NCBI RefSeq assembly: GCF_012927345.1
Contig: NZ_JABBGJ010000015.1
Coordinates: 62,001-126,000, forward strand
Reading direction: 5' to 3'
From: Paraburkholderia polaris
GTDB lineage: Bacteria; Pseudomonadota; Gammaproteobacteria; Burkholderiales; Burkholderiaceae
DNA: 64,000 nt
Positions 7,910-17,117 of this stretch are shown here, one piece after another (the first letter of the stretch is position 1; each line of letters starts with the position of its first letter). The notes under the pieces are model-generated. The model was given only the letters and a program-made list of their open reading frames with translations, did no database searches and was not told the origin of the DNA. Position numbers and translations under genes: made by a program.

Positions 7910-8703
7910 TTCAAATCGACTTGACCGGGCAGGTAGCGGTGGTGACGGGCGGTTCGTCCGGCATCGGCCTTGCGACTGCCGAACTGTTTCTGCGCGCAGG
8001 CGCCTCGGTCGCGATCTGCGGACGCGACAGCGAACGTCTCGCGCAAGCCGAGGCCTCGCTGAAGGCGCAGTTTCCCGGCGCGCCATTACTCGCGCAAACC
8101 TGCGACGTGCTCGACGCCGACGAAGTGAACGCATTCGCGCAAGCGGTGCAAACACGCTTTGGCCGCGCCGACATGCTGGTGAACAACGCCGGCCAGGGTC
8201 GCGTGTCGACGTTCGCCGACACCACCGACGACGCCTGGCGCGAAGAACTCGACCTGAAGTACTTCAGCGTGATCCGCCCGACCCGCGCGTTCCTGCCGAT
8301 GCTGCGCGACGCATCAAACCCGGCAGTGGTCTGCGTGAACTCGCTGCTCGCCCTGCAACCCGAGCCGCACATGGTGGCGACGTCGTCGGCACGTGCCGGT
8401 GTGCTGAGCCTCATCAAATCGCTTGCGGTGGAACTTGCACCGCAACGCATTCGCGTGAATTCGATTCTGATCGGCATCGTCGAATCGGGTCAATGGCGCC
8501 GCCGTTACGCGAAAGAAGCGCAGCCGGGCCAGAGCTGGGAAGACTGGACCGCCGAACTGGCGCGCAAGAAAAACATTCCGCTAGGCCGCTTCGGCAAACC
8601 CGAAGAAGCCGCACAAGCGCTCTTTTACCTGGCTACGACGCTGTCGTCCTATACGACGGGCAGTCACATCGATGTTTCTGGAGGCGTTGCACGACATGTC
8701 TAA
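7906..8703 (+). CDS. SDR-family protein lacking the catalytic Tyr-Lys pair
   Basis: A 265-aa Rossmann protein. The nucleotide-binding motif TGGSSGIGLATA and NNAGQG are normal, and a Ser is present in VCVNSLLAL. Aligning the following helix (SLIKSLAVELAPQRIRVNS) with ordinary SDRs puts Thr and Arg (TSSAR) where Tyr-x3-Lys should be. It is therefore probably not a standard alcohol dehydrogenase; a lyase, an isomerase or a cofactor-binding role is possible. It overlaps the IclR gene by 4 nt and the ThDP enzyme gene by 8 nt. SDR family membership is clear; function is not. Confidence 0.85.
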   Translation: MIQIDLTGQVAVVTGGSSGIGLATAELFLRAGASVAICGRDSERLAQAEASLKAQFPGAPLLAQTCDVLDADEVNAFAQAVQTRFGRADMLVNNAGQGRVSTFADTTDDAWREELDLKYFSVIRPTRAFLPMLRDASNPAVVCVNSLLALQPEPHMVATSSARAGVLSLIKSLAVELAPQRIRVNSILIGIVESGQWRRRYAKEAQPGQSWEDWTAELARKKNIPLGRFGKPEEAAQALFYLATTLSSYTTGSHIDVSGGVARHV

Positions 8704-10354
8704 CAAAACCACCGTTGGCGAACTGATCGCCGCTTTTCTCGAGCAATGCGGCGTTCAAACCGCATTTGGCGTGATCTCGATCCACAACATGCCGATCCTT
8801 GACGCGATCCACAACCGCGGCAAGATTCGCTACGTCGGCGCACGTGGCGAAGCGGGCGCGGTGAACATGGCTGATGGCCTGGCGCGTGTCTCCGGCGGCC
8901 TTGGTGTGGCATTCACCAGCACGGGCACGGCGGCTGGTAATGCAGCCGGCGCAATGGTTGAAGCACTGACGGCCGGCACCGCCGTGCTGCACGTCACCGG
9001 CCAGATCGAAACCGAATACCTGGATCAGGACCTCGCGTATATCCACGAAGCGCCGGATCAACTGTCGATGCTGTCGTCGATCTCGAAGGCCGCGTTCCGC
9101 GTGCGCTCGGTCGAAACCGCACTGCCGACGATCCGTGAAGCCGTACGTGTCGCGCAAACCGCGCCGAGCGGCCCGGTCAGCGTCGAAATTCCGATCGACA
9201 TTCAAGCGGCAGAAGTGGAATGGCCCGCCGATCTGGCTGCACCGCACGTCACGACGCTCACGCATTGCAGCAAGCGTGTCGCGCAACTCGCGGATCAACT
9301 GGCGAATGCGAAGCGTCCGCTGTTGTGGCTCGGCGGCGGCACGCGTCATGCACGTGCTGCGGTTGAACGTCTCGTCGCGTTGGGCTTCGGTGTCGTGACC
9401 AGCGTGCAAGGCCGTGGCGTGCTGCCGGAAGATCATCCGGCGACGCTGGGCGCGTTCAACGTGCATGCCGCTGTCGAAAGTTTCTATAAGACTTGCGATG
9501 CACTGGTGGTGGTCGGTTCGCGTCTGCGTGGCAATGAAACGTTGAAGTACAAGCTGGCGTTGCCGCAACCGCTGTATCGCATCGACGCTGACGCGCTCGC
9601 CGACAACCGCGGCTATCGCAACGACATGTTCATTCACGGCGATGCATCGTCGGTGCTCGAAGAACTCGCGACGCTGCTCGAAGGCCGCCTGAAGGTGGAT
9701 CCTAAGTTCGCACTAGATCTGGCCGCTGCGCGCGAAAGCGCCGTCGCCGATGTGGGCAAGGGCCTCGGCCCGTACAAGCGCCTCGTCGACGCGCTGCAAC
9801 AGGCCGTGGGCCGCGACTACAACTGGGTACGCGACGTCACGATCTCCAACAGCACGTGGGGTAACCGCATGCTGAAGATTTTCTCGCCGCGTGCGGGCGT
9901 TCATGCACTCGGTGGCGGTATCGGCCAGGGCATGCAAATGGGTATTGGCGCTGCACTTGCTGGCAATGCAGCAAAGACCGTGTGTCTGGTCGGCGACGGC
10001 GGCCTGATGGTGAACGTCGGCGAACTCGCGACCGCCGTGCAGGAAAACGCCAACGTGATGATCGTGCTGATGAACGACCAGTGCTACGGCGTGATCCGCA
10101 ACATTCAGGACGCGCAATACGGCGGCCGCCGCTGCTACGTCGATCTGCATCAGCCGGATTTCGCGCAGTTCTGCGAGAGCCTGAAGCTGACGCATTACCG
10201 CATCAAGTCTCTCGACCAGGCCGAGGAGATCATCCGCGAAGGCATGGCGAAGACGGGCCCCGTGCTGGTCGAAGTGGACATGCTGTCGGTCGGCTCGTTC
10301 GCCACCGCGTTCGCAGGCCCGCCGGTCAAGGAAAAGGAGCCGGAACATGCATGA
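8696..10354 (+). CDS. thiamine-diphosphate-dependent enzyme (acetolactate synthase/benzoylformate decarboxylase-like)
   Basis: A 552-aa protein of the ThDP decarboxylase/synthase superfamily. The N-terminal Pyr domain holds the catalytic Glu ([14 protein letters not shown]). A middle domain is followed by the C-terminal PP domain with the ThDP/Mg motif GDGGLMVN...MNDQCYG. The ATG at 8696 was chosen because it follows a GGAG and overlaps the preceding stop by 8 nt. No small regulatory subunit gene is present, so a biosynthetic acetolactate synthase is unlikely. With an aldehyde dehydrogenase two genes downstream, 2-keto-acid decarboxylation to an aldehyde is a reasonable proposal (inference). 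Substrate unknown. Confidence 0.87.
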   Translation: MSNKTTVGELIAAFLEQCGVQTAFGVISIHNMPILDAIHNRGKIRYVGARGEAGAVNMADGLARVSGGLGVAFTSTGTAAGNAAGAMVEALTAGTAVLHVTGQIETEYLDQDLAYIHEAPDQLSMLSSISKAAFRVRSVETALPTIREAVRVAQTAPSGPVSVEIPIDIQAAEVEWPADLAAPHVTTLTHCSKRVAQLADQLANAKRPLLWLGGGTRHARAAVERLVALGFGVVTSVQGRGVLPEDHPATLGAFNVHAAVESFYKTCDALVVVGSRLRGNETLKYKLALPQPLYRIDADALADNRGYRNDMFIHGDASSVLEELATLLEGRLKVDPKFALDLAAARESAVADVGKGLGPYKRLVDALQQAVGRDYNWVRDVTISNSTWGNRMLKIFSPRAGVHALGGGIGQGMQMGIGAALAGNAAKTVCLVGDGGLMVNVGELATAVQENANVMIVLMNDQCYGVIRNIQDAQYGGRRCYVDLHQPDFAQFCESLKLTHYRIKSLDQAEEIIREGMAKTGPVLVEVDMLSVGSFATAFAGPPVKEKEPEHA

Positions 10355-11177
10355 GGCCGGCTACGCGGGGCATCACGCACCCGTCGACGTCGCGATGATC
10401 GGCTTCGGCGCGATCGGCCAGGCGGTGTATCGCTCGGTCGAGTCGGATCCGACGGTGCGCGTGTCGCACGTAATCGTGCCGGAACGCCATATGGCGTCGG
10501 TGCGTGAAGTGGTGGGCGCGTCGGTCGATGTGGTGGCGTCGGTGTCCGCGTTGAGCAGCCAGCCGCATTTCGCGCTGGAATGCGCGGGGCACAGCGCCCT
10601 GGTCGATCACGTGGTGCCGTTGCTGAAAGCCGGTACGGATTGCGCGGTGGCGTCGATCGGCGCGCTGTCCGACATGATGCTGCTCGATGCGCTTTCCGCT
10701 GCGGCCGATGAAGGCGACGCAACGTTGACGCTGTTGTCGGGCGCAATTGGCGGCGTGGATGCGTTGTCCGCGGCCAAACTCGGCGGTCTCGACGAAGTGC
10801 TGTACACGGGCCGCAAGCCGCCTACGGGTTGGCTCGGCACGCCCGCGGAACAGGTGTGCGATCTGCATGCGTTGACCGAAGAGCGCGTGATTTTCGAAGG
10901 CAGCGCGCGCGAAGCAGCACGGCTGTATCCGAAGAACGCCAACGTCGCCGCGACGATCGCGCTTGCTGGTCTCGGTCTCGACCAGACCATGGTGCGCCTG
11001 ATCGCCGACCCGAAGATGACGCGCAACGTGCACCGCATTGTGGCGCGCGGCGCATTCGGCGAGATGTCGCTGGAAATGTGCGGCAAGCCGCTGCCGGACA
11101 ACCCCAAGACGTCTGCATTGACCGCGTTCAGCGCGATTCGTGCGCTACGCAATCGCGCGGCACGTTGCGTGATTTAA
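10347..11177 (+). CDS. L-aspartate dehydrogenase-like oxidoreductase
   Basis: A 276-aa NAD(P)-dependent protein. The Rossmann motif is [14 protein letters not shown] near the N terminus, the central region has [16 protein letters not shown], and the C-terminal half contains [19 protein letters not shown], typical of the aspartate dehydrogenase (NadX/DUF108) family. Members interconvert L-aspartate and iminosuccinate/oxaloacetate with ammonia. It overlaps the ThDP gene by 8 nt and there are no NAD-biosynthesis genes nearby, so the role here is more likely catabolic amino or imino acid chemistry than NAD synthesis (inference). Confidence 0.82.
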   Translation: MHEAGYAGHHAPVDVAMIGFGAIGQAVYRSVESDPTVRVSHVIVPERHMASVREVVGASVDVVASVSALSSQPHFALECAGHSALVDHVVPLLKAGTDCAVASIGALSDMMLLDALSAAADEGDATLTLLSGAIGGVDALSAAKLGGLDEVLYTGRKPPTGWLGTPAEQVCDLHALTEERVIFEGSAREAARLYPKNANVAATIALAGLGLDQTMVRLIADPKMTRNVHRIVARGAFGEMSLEMCGKPLPDNPKTSALTAFSAIRALRNRAARCVI

Positions 11178-11217
11178 GACATTAGCTCATTAGCTGAAGC
11201 AAACCGGAACGACCGAC

Positions 11218-12708
11218 ATGACTCACTTCGATACCAGCCTCGTGCCCACCGGCGATATTTTCATCGGCGGCGAATGGCGGCAAGGGCGTGGCAACCCGTA
11301 CAAAAGCCTGTATCCGGCGGACCAGTCGGTCAACATGGAAATCTCGACGGCGAATGCCGAGGACGCCCGCGAAGCCGTGGAAGCCGCGGATATCGCATGG
11401 CGCCGCGCGGATTGGTCGGGACTGAAGCCGCATCAACGTGCACTGATTCTGTATCGCATCGCCGATCTGATCATGGCGCGTCACGAAGCGCTCGCGCAAT
11501 TGCAACGCCGCGACAACGGCAAGCCGATCAACGAAACGCGCGTATTGGTGGCGAGCGCTGCCAACACGTTCCGCTATTTTGCGGCGTGCCTCGAAACACT
11601 CGACGAAGAAGTGACGCCCTCGCGCGGCGACTATCTGACGATGAGCATTTACGAACCGATCGGCGTGATCGCGGCGATTACGCCGTGGAATTCGCCGATT
11701 GCTTCGGACGCACAGAAGCTCGCGCCGGCACTGGCAGGTGGCAACGCCGTGGTGCTGAAGCCGGCTGAGGTCACGCCGCTCGTCTCTTTGGCGCTGGCTC
11801 GTATCTGCGAAGAAGCCGGTGTGCCGAAGGGTGTTATCAGCGTAGTGCCGGGCAAGGGCTCCGTAATCGGCGACGTGCTGGTGCGCCATCCGTTGGTCAA
11901 GAAAGTGTCGTTCACGGGCGGCACCGAAGTCGGCCGCGGTATCGCGCGTATCGCAGCGGACAAGCTGATGCCAGTCTCGCTCGAACTCGGCGGCAAATCG
12001 CCGACCATCGTGTTCGACGACGCTGATCTCGACCACGCAGTCAACGGCGTGCTGTACGGCATCTTCAGTTCGTCGGGCGAAGCGTGCATCGCGGGCTCGC
12101 GTCTGTTCGTGCAGCGCTCGATTTACGACGCGTTCATGAAGCGTCTCGCGGAGGGCGCACGCAAGCTGCGCGTCGGCGATCCGTCGCGCGCTGAGACGCA
12201 GATGGGGCCGCTGATTACCGCGGCGCATCGCGAAACAGTCGAACGTTACGTCGCATTGGGTCTGGAAGAGGGCGGCCGCCTGCTGTGCGGCGGCGAGCGT
12301 CCGGTTGGCGATGGCCGCGAACAGGGCACCTACTTCCAGCCGACCATTCTCGAAGGCCTCACGAACGACGCCCGCATCTGCCAGGAAGAAATCTTCGGCC
12401 CGGTGCTGGTCGCGATGCCGTTCGACGACGAAGCTTCGCTGCTGGAAGAAGCCAACAACAGTGTGTTCGGCCTCGCCGCCGGCATCTGGACGCGCGATTA
12501 CAAACGCGCTTACCGGATCGCCCGCGCGCTTGAAACCGGCACCGTGTGGATCAACACCTACAAGCTGTTCTCGATCTCGACGCCTTTCAGCGGCTGGAAA
12601 GAGAGCGGCATGGGACGTGAGAAAGGCCGTCTCGGCATCCGCGAATACATGCAGCAGAAGAGCCTCTACTGGGGCTTGAACGACGCGCCGCTGGCGTGGG
12701 CGAACTAA
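11218..12708 (+). CDS. NAD(P)+-dependent aldehyde dehydrogenase
   Basis: A 496-aa ALDH-superfamily enzyme of normal length. Seen are ITPWNSPI (cofactor pocket), FTGGTEVGRGIA, the general-base Glu in LELGGKSP, the catalytic Cys in GEACIAGSR and the late motif EEIFGPVL. It would oxidise an aldehyde to the acid. In this operon the substrate could be the product of the ThDP enzyme or a semialdehyde from ring cleavage (inference). It follows the AspDH-like gene by 40 bp and precedes the extradiol enzyme gene by 17 bp. Confidence 0.93.
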   Translation: MTHFDTSLVPTGDIFIGGEWRQGRGNPYKSLYPADQSVNMEISTANAEDAREAVEAADIAWRRADWSGLKPHQRALILYRIADLIMARHEALAQLQRRDNGKPINETRVLVASAANTFRYFAACLETLDEEVTPSRGDYLTMSIYEPIGVIAAITPWNSPIASDAQKLAPALAGGNAVVLKPAEVTPLVSLALARICEEAGVPKGVISVVPGKGSVIGDVLVRHPLVKKVSFTGGTEVGRGIARIAADKLMPVSLELGGKSPTIVFDDADLDHAVNGVLYGIFSSSGEACIAGSRLFVQRSIYDAFMKRLAEGARKLRVGDPSRAETQMGPLITAAHRETVERYVALGLEEGGRLLCGGERPVGDGREQGTYFQPTILEGLTNDARICQEEIFGPVLVAMPFDDEASLLEEANNSVFGLAAGIWTRDYKRAYRIARALETGTVWINTYKLFSISTPFSGWKESGMGREKGRLGIREYMQQKSLYWGLNDAPLAWAN

Positions 12709-12725
12709 TACGCAAGAGGCACGTT

Positions 12726-13691
12726 ATGACGATTCTCGGCATTGAACAGATTATTTACGGCGTGACGGATCTCGCCACTTGTCGCCAGTTTTTCGCAGAC
12801 TGGGGCATGACGGAAGTGGCGCATGACGAAACGCGCGCGCGCTTCGAGACGCTGAACGGTTGCACGGTTCTGATTGTCGATGCGAACGACCCGTCGCTGC
12901 CGCCCGCCTTCGAAGAAGGCCCGACGTTGCGTGAAGTGACGTGGGGCGTGGCGACGAAAGCTGAACTCGACGAATTGCGAGGCCGTTTCGCCGGCCAGCC
13001 GGGTCATTTTGAAACTGAAGACGCTGTGGGTTGTATCGACCCGAACGGTATGGCGATTCGCGTCGAAGTGACCCGCAAACGTGCGCTCGATATTCACGGT
13101 TCGCCTTCGAACGTGTGGGGCCAGACGCTGCGCGTCGATCAACCGTCACCGATCTACGAACGTGCTGAACCGGTCGAAGTGGGCCACGTGGTGTTCTTCA
13201 CGAATCAACTCGCGGAACAGGAAAAGTTTTACCAGGAGCTGCTCGGCTTCGAAATGTCGGACCGCTATCCGGGCCGCGGCGCGTTCATGCGTTGCGCACC
13301 GCACGGCGGCCACCACGACATTTTCCTATTGGCCTTGCCGGGCGGTAAGCGCGGTCTCAATCACGTGGCGTTCACCGTACGCGATATCCACGAAGTGTTC
13401 GGCGGCGGCATGCATATCAGCCGTTGCGGTTGGGATACGCAACTCGGTCCCGGACGTCATCCGGTCTCGTCGGCTTACTTCTGGTACTTCCAGAATCCGG
13501 CTGGCGGTTTGATCGAGTACTACGCCGACGAAGACCAACTCACGCCCGAATGGCAGCCGCGCGATTTCGAACCGGGTCCGACCGTGTTCGCCGAATGGGC
13601 GATCGACGGCGGCATCGACGGTAATACCCGTCGGCAGAAAAACGCGAAGGCGCCGGAAGGCAAGTTCATGACGGAGCGGAAAAATGACTGA
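12726..13691 (+). CDS. two-domain extradiol ring-cleavage dioxygenase (VOC superfamily)
   Basis: A 321-aa type I extradiol dioxygenase built of two vicinal-oxygen-chelate modules. The C-terminal module keeps the Fe(II) ligands H154 (VGHVVFF), H213 (GLNHVAF) and E264 (GLIEYYAD), at nearly the spacing of BphC. It should open a catechol-like ring next to the diol. Start taken at ATG 12726 (MTILGIEQIIYG), because upstream in-frame codons lie in the previous gene's tail. It overlaps the reductase gene by 8 nt. This gene, with the oxygenase, SDR and hydrolase, makes a meta-cleavage route the simplest reading. Confidence 0.88.
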   Translation: MTILGIEQIIYGVTDLATCRQFFADWGMTEVAHDETRARFETLNGCTVLIVDANDPSLPPAFEEGPTLREVTWGVATKAELDELRGRFAGQPGHFETEDAVGCIDPNGMAIRVEVTRKRALDIHGSPSNVWGQTLRVDQPSPIYERAEPVEVGHVVFFTNQLAEQEKFYQELLGFEMSDRYPGRGAFMRCAPHGGHHDIFLLALPGGKRGLNHVAFTVRDIHEVFGGGMHISRCGWDTQLGPGRHPVSSAYFWYFQNPAGGLIEYYADEDQLTPEWQPRDFEPGPTVFAEWAIDGGIDGNTRRQKNAKAPEGKFMTERKND

Positions 13692-14949
13692 CACTGCTGC
13701 TGAAAAGGCGCAAGCCGCGCATGCCGGACTCGAAGCACCGCGCACGATCGTCGTGATCGGCGGTGGTCAGGCGGCGGGTTGGGTCGTGAAGACGTTGCGC
13801 AAGGAAGGCTTCGACGGCCGACTCGTGATGATCGCCGACGAGATTCATCTGCCGTACGAGCGCCCGCCGCTGTCGAAGGCCGTGCTGGCCGGCGAGGCGG
13901 ATATCGAAACCGTGCGTCTGGTGAAGCCCGAGGATTTCGACGCGCTGAATGTCGAAGCATGGCAACCGGATTGCGCGACTTCGATCGATCGTGAACAGCG
14001 CATCGTGCGCACGCAGTCGGGCCGTGAAGTGCAATACGACCGGCTGGTGATTGCAACCGGCGGCGCGGCGCGCCGTCTGCCGGACGCGCTGGTGAAGACC
14101 TCGCACATCACCTATCTGCGTACGCTCGACGAAGCCGTCGTTTTGGGCGAACGCCTGCGCGCAAGCAAGCGCGTACTCGTCGTAGGCGGTGGGTGGATCG
14201 GTCTCGAAGTTGCGGCCACTGCGCGCAAGCTCGGCGTGGCAGCGACGGTAGTGGAAGGTGCACGGCGTCTGTGCGCTCGCTCGTTGCCGCCGATGGTGTC
14301 GGATTTCCTGCTGCAACTGCATCGTGAGAATGGCGTGGACGTGCGTTTGAACGCATCGCTCGTGTCGATTGCGGATCATCCGAACGACGCCAACCGTATT
14401 CGCGCAACGTTCGCTGACGGTTCCACATTGGACGCCGATTTCGCGGTCGCCGGTATCGGCCTCACGCCGCATACGGCACTGGCGGAAGCCGCGGGTATCA
14501 AGGTGGAAGACGGCATCGTCGTCGATCATTTCGGTGCCACCGACGACCCGCGTATTTTCGCTTGCGGCGACGTTGCGAACCATCCGAGCGCGTGGTTGAA
14601 GCGCCGCGTGCGGCTCGAATCGTGGGCCAACGCGCAGAACCAGGCGATCTCGGCGGCAAAAGCATTGCTCGGTAATTTCGAACCCTATGCGGACATTCCG
14701 TGGTTCTGGTCCGACCAATACGACGTCAATCTGCAAATCCTCGGCGACATTCCGGGTGATGCACAACTCGCTGTACGCGGTGATTTGCCGGGCAAGCGTG
14801 CCACGCTTTTCCATCTGGAAGACGGCGCGATTCGCGGCGTGATCGCCATCAACACTCCACGCGAGCTGAAACTGTCGCGCAAATGGATGAATCAGGGCCG
14901 GACTATCGACCTTGCCACCCTGACCGACGCCTCAACGGCGCTTGCCTAA
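13684..14949 (+). CDS. FAD-dependent ferredoxin reductase of the oxygenase system
   Basis: A 421-aa pyridine-nucleotide-disulfide-type flavoprotein resembling BphA4/CamA reductases. The N-terminal FAD motif is VVIGGGQAAGWVVKTLR, with LPYERPPLSKAVL after it. The NAD(H) Rossmann motif is VLVVGGGWIGLEVA, and the second FAD segment is IFACGDVANHP. It would take electrons from NAD(P)H and reduce the Rieske ferredoxin at 2987, completing the three-component oxygenase. It starts within the end of the extradiol dioxygenase gene (8-nt overlap). Confidence 0.92.
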   Translation: MTDTAAEKAQAAHAGLEAPRTIVVIGGGQAAGWVVKTLRKEGFDGRLVMIADEIHLPYERPPLSKAVLAGEADIETVRLVKPEDFDALNVEAWQPDCATSIDREQRIVRTQSGREVQYDRLVIATGGAARRLPDALVKTSHITYLRTLDEAVVLGERLRASKRVLVVGGGWIGLEVAATARKLGVAATVVEGARRLCARSLPPMVSDFLLQLHRENGVDVRLNASLVSIADHPNDANRIRATFADGSTLDADFAVAGIGLTPHTALAEAAGIKVEDGIVVDHFGATDDPRIFACGDVANHPSAWLKRRVRLESWANAQNQAISAAKALLGNFEPYADIPWFWSDQYDVNLQILGDIPGDAQLAVRGDLPGKRATLFHLEDGAIRGVIAINTPRELKLSRKWMNQGRTIDLATLTDASTALA

Positions 14950-14973
14950 CCACACTACGGACGGCACCACGGC

Positions 14974-16377
14974 ATGAGAACCATCGACAACACCATGGGG
15001 GACCGCAGCAGCGCCGGTGTCTCAGGCCCCGTGACCCGGGGTTCGATCATCGCGCGTCTCGAGCGTTTGCCGAAGAATGCGATGCAGGTGCGCGCGCGTA
15101 TTCTGATCGGTCTCGCGACGTTCTTCGACGGCTTCGATGTGATCGCGATCGCGGCCACGCTGCCGATCCTGATTGCGAAGTGGCATCTGACGCCGTGGGA
15201 AATTGGCTTCCTGATTGGCTCGGGTTCGATCGGGCAGTTGATCGGCGCGTTTGTGTTTCCGTGGTACGCGGAGCGCAAGGGTCGCGTGAAGGCGATTGCG
15301 TTGAGCTCGGGGATCATCGGCATTACGAGTATTGCGTGCGGGTTTGCGCCGACCTTCGCGGTGTTTGTCGTGTTACGTGTGATCCAAGGGCTGGGGCTCG
15401 GCGGCGAATTGCCCGTGGCAGCGACATACATCAACGAAATCAGCCGTGCGCATGGCCGGGGCCGTTTCGTGCTGTTGTATGAAATCGTTTTTCCGGTCGG
15501 TTTGCTCGCATCGAACGCGTTGGGTGCATGGATCGTGCCGCGCTTCGGCTGGCAGGCAATGTACTTCATCGGCGGCATGCCGTTGATCCTGTTCTTCGTT
15601 CTGCGCAAGCTGGTGCCGGAATCGCCGCGTTGGCTTGCCGAGCGTGAACGGATGGCCGACGCTGACGTAGCCGTGCATGCTTTCGAGCGCGCTGTGAAAG
15701 GTCCGCTGCCGCCGGTCGCCAATTCGGCGGAGTTCGAAGCGATGGCCAATCGCCATCCGAAGCGCCGCATGAGCGACCTGTTCGGACCGGCCTATCTGAA
15801 GCGCACGATGGCTGTGGCGATGCTGTGGATTACGTGCGGCTTCATTCAATACGGTCTGTCGACCTGGCTGCCGACGATCTATCGCACGGTTTATCACGCG
15901 CCGCTGCAACTTGCGTTGAATCTGGCGGTGGCGGCTTCGGTGCTGGGGGTGGTGGGTTCGCTGACCTGTGCGTTGCTGGTCGACAAGGTGGGTCGTAAGC
16001 CGATCATCAATTTGTCGTTCGTGGCGTGCGCGCTGTCGCTGTTGCTGGCGGGTGTGTTCCACAACTCGTCGGTGTATGTGGTGGCGACGTGCTGCGCGTT
16101 CTCGCTCGGCTTCCTTGCTTGCGGCTTCATCACGGCTTATGTGTACACGCCGGAGCTATATCCGACCAGCATCCGTGCAATGGGCTGCGGTGTGGGCGGC
16201 GCGTGGCTGAAGGTGGCGGCGATCTTCGCGCCGGCCATCGTGTCGAAGACGATGATCGGCGGCAATCTGGAAGTAGCGTTTTACATCCTCGCGGTTGTGC
16301 CGTTCATTGCGGCGATTGCGGTGCACTTTCTTGGTATCGAGACCAAGGGGAAAGTGCTGGAGCAACTCGAGGCTTGA
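14974..16377 (+). CDS. MFS transporter, aromatic-acid/H+ symporter-like
   Basis: A 467-aa major facilitator with 12 predicted membrane helices. TM1 has FFDGFDVIAIAATL, the acidic-residue pattern of aromatic-acid:H+ symporters. Loop 2-3 carries WYAERKGRVKA and PESPRWLAERE marks the end of the first half. As the last operon gene, followed by a clear terminator, it likely imports the operon's substrate across the inner membrane, with the divergent porin serving the outer membrane (inference). Confidence 0.9.
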   Translation: MRTIDNTMGDRSSAGVSGPVTRGSIIARLERLPKNAMQVRARILIGLATFFDGFDVIAIAATLPILIAKWHLTPWEIGFLIGSGSIGQLIGAFVFPWYAERKGRVKAIALSSGIIGITSIACGFAPTFAVFVVLRVIQGLGLGGELPVAATYINEISRAHGRGRFVLLYEIVFPVGLLASNALGAWIVPRFGWQAMYFIGGMPLILFFVLRKLVPESPRWLAERERMADADVAVHAFERAVKGPLPPVANSAEFEAMANRHPKRRMSDLFGPAYLKRTMAVAMLWITCGFIQYGLSTWLPTIYRTVYHAPLQLALNLAVAASVLGVVGSLTCALLVDKVGRKPIINLSFVACALSLLLAGVFHNSSVYVVATCCAFSLGFLACGFITAYVYTPELYPTSIRAMGCGVGGAWLKVAAIFAPAIVSKTMIGGNLEVAFYILAVVPFIAAIAVHFLGIETKGKVLEQLEA

Positions 16378-16705
16378 GGCTTTTTAGCGTGCGATGAGTT
16401 TGGTGGGCGGTTGATGTAGAGGTAGAGCAGTAGCAGAACCGCAATGGCAGGGAGATGAAGGGCGCACTGGGTGGTGCGCCCTTTGTTTTTACGCGGGCGG
16501 TTGTGCATGCACTCATGCAATTCATTGGTATGCGCGATCAGTGAACTGGGCTGACCAATTTGCGCTCGCACAGAGAAAGATCACTTTGCCGTCGCTACGT
16601 AAGGGATTTACTACTCAGTTAGAGAACAATCCTCTATAAATCGGCTTCGCCTTTCGATATCTTCCACTTGATTAGTAAACCTATAAATAAAGTTGGGAGA
16701 TGTTG
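16378..16705. other. intergenic gap after the catabolic operon
   Basis: About 330 bp with no gene. It holds the terminator at 16458-16490. Beyond it is AT-richer sequence leading to the YD-repeat gene, and a GGGAG ribosome site ends the gap. I see no insertion-sequence ends. Confidence 0.5.
16458..16490 (+). terminator. rho-independent terminator of the catabolic operon
   Basis: AAGGGCGCAC (16458-16467) pairs perfectly with GTGCGCCCTT (16474-16483) across a 6-nt loop, followed by TGTTTTT. It lies 80 bp after the MFS gene. Confidence 0.9.
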
Positions 16706-17071
16706 ATGATCGGTTTATCTGGATGCGCGCATTCCTGTGTCGGCACATGGGGTGGACATCGCAGGGTGTTAGTCGAGCGCGTAGCGAATTGCTGCGTTTT
16801 GGTTTGTCTGGCTATGCCAATACAGTCGGCTCATGCCGACGACATTACCTACGGATACGACGCATTGGGCCGTCTGACGTCGGTAACGGTCGCGGGCGCC
16901 ATTGCGTATTACGACTACGACTTAGCCGGCAATATCACGGCGATTCGGCGGCAGGGAGCGTTGTCTGCTGCGGCACGTGCGAGCGGCGCGGGCGCTTCAA
17001 ATGCCGCTGCCGTTGGCGCATCCCCTGCGCTGACTGTGCCTGCGATCCCGGTTCGAACCAGCGCGCGCTAG
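16706..17071 (+). CDS. short secreted YD-repeat protein preceding the Rhs gene
   Basis: A 121-aa protein with a hydrophobic N-terminal segment (VANCCVLVCLAMPIQSAHA) that looks like a signal peptide. Two YD-type repeats follow (DDITYGYDALGRLTSVTV and YYDYDLAGNITAIRR), then an Ala-rich tail. ATG 16706 was preferred over 16700 because it has proper spacing from GGGAG. It stands 46 bp before the Rhs gene in the same direction. It may be a decayed or specialised Rhs companion; function unknown. Confidence 0.65.
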   Translation: MIGLSGCAHSCVGTWGGHRRVLVERVANCCVLVCLAMPIQSAHADDITYGYDALGRLTSVTVAGAIAYYDYDLAGNITAIRRQGALSAAARASGAGASNAAAVGASPALTVPAIPVRTSAR

Positions 17072-17117
17072 GTGCGCTGCAATCGCCTTCCTCTTCCGGA
17101 TTTTTCCTGCACCAGTT

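Noticed and set aside
10347..11177. NAD-biosynthetic NadX
   Set aside because: No nadA or nadC beside it and it is embedded in a catabolic operon, so only an AspDH-like call is supported.
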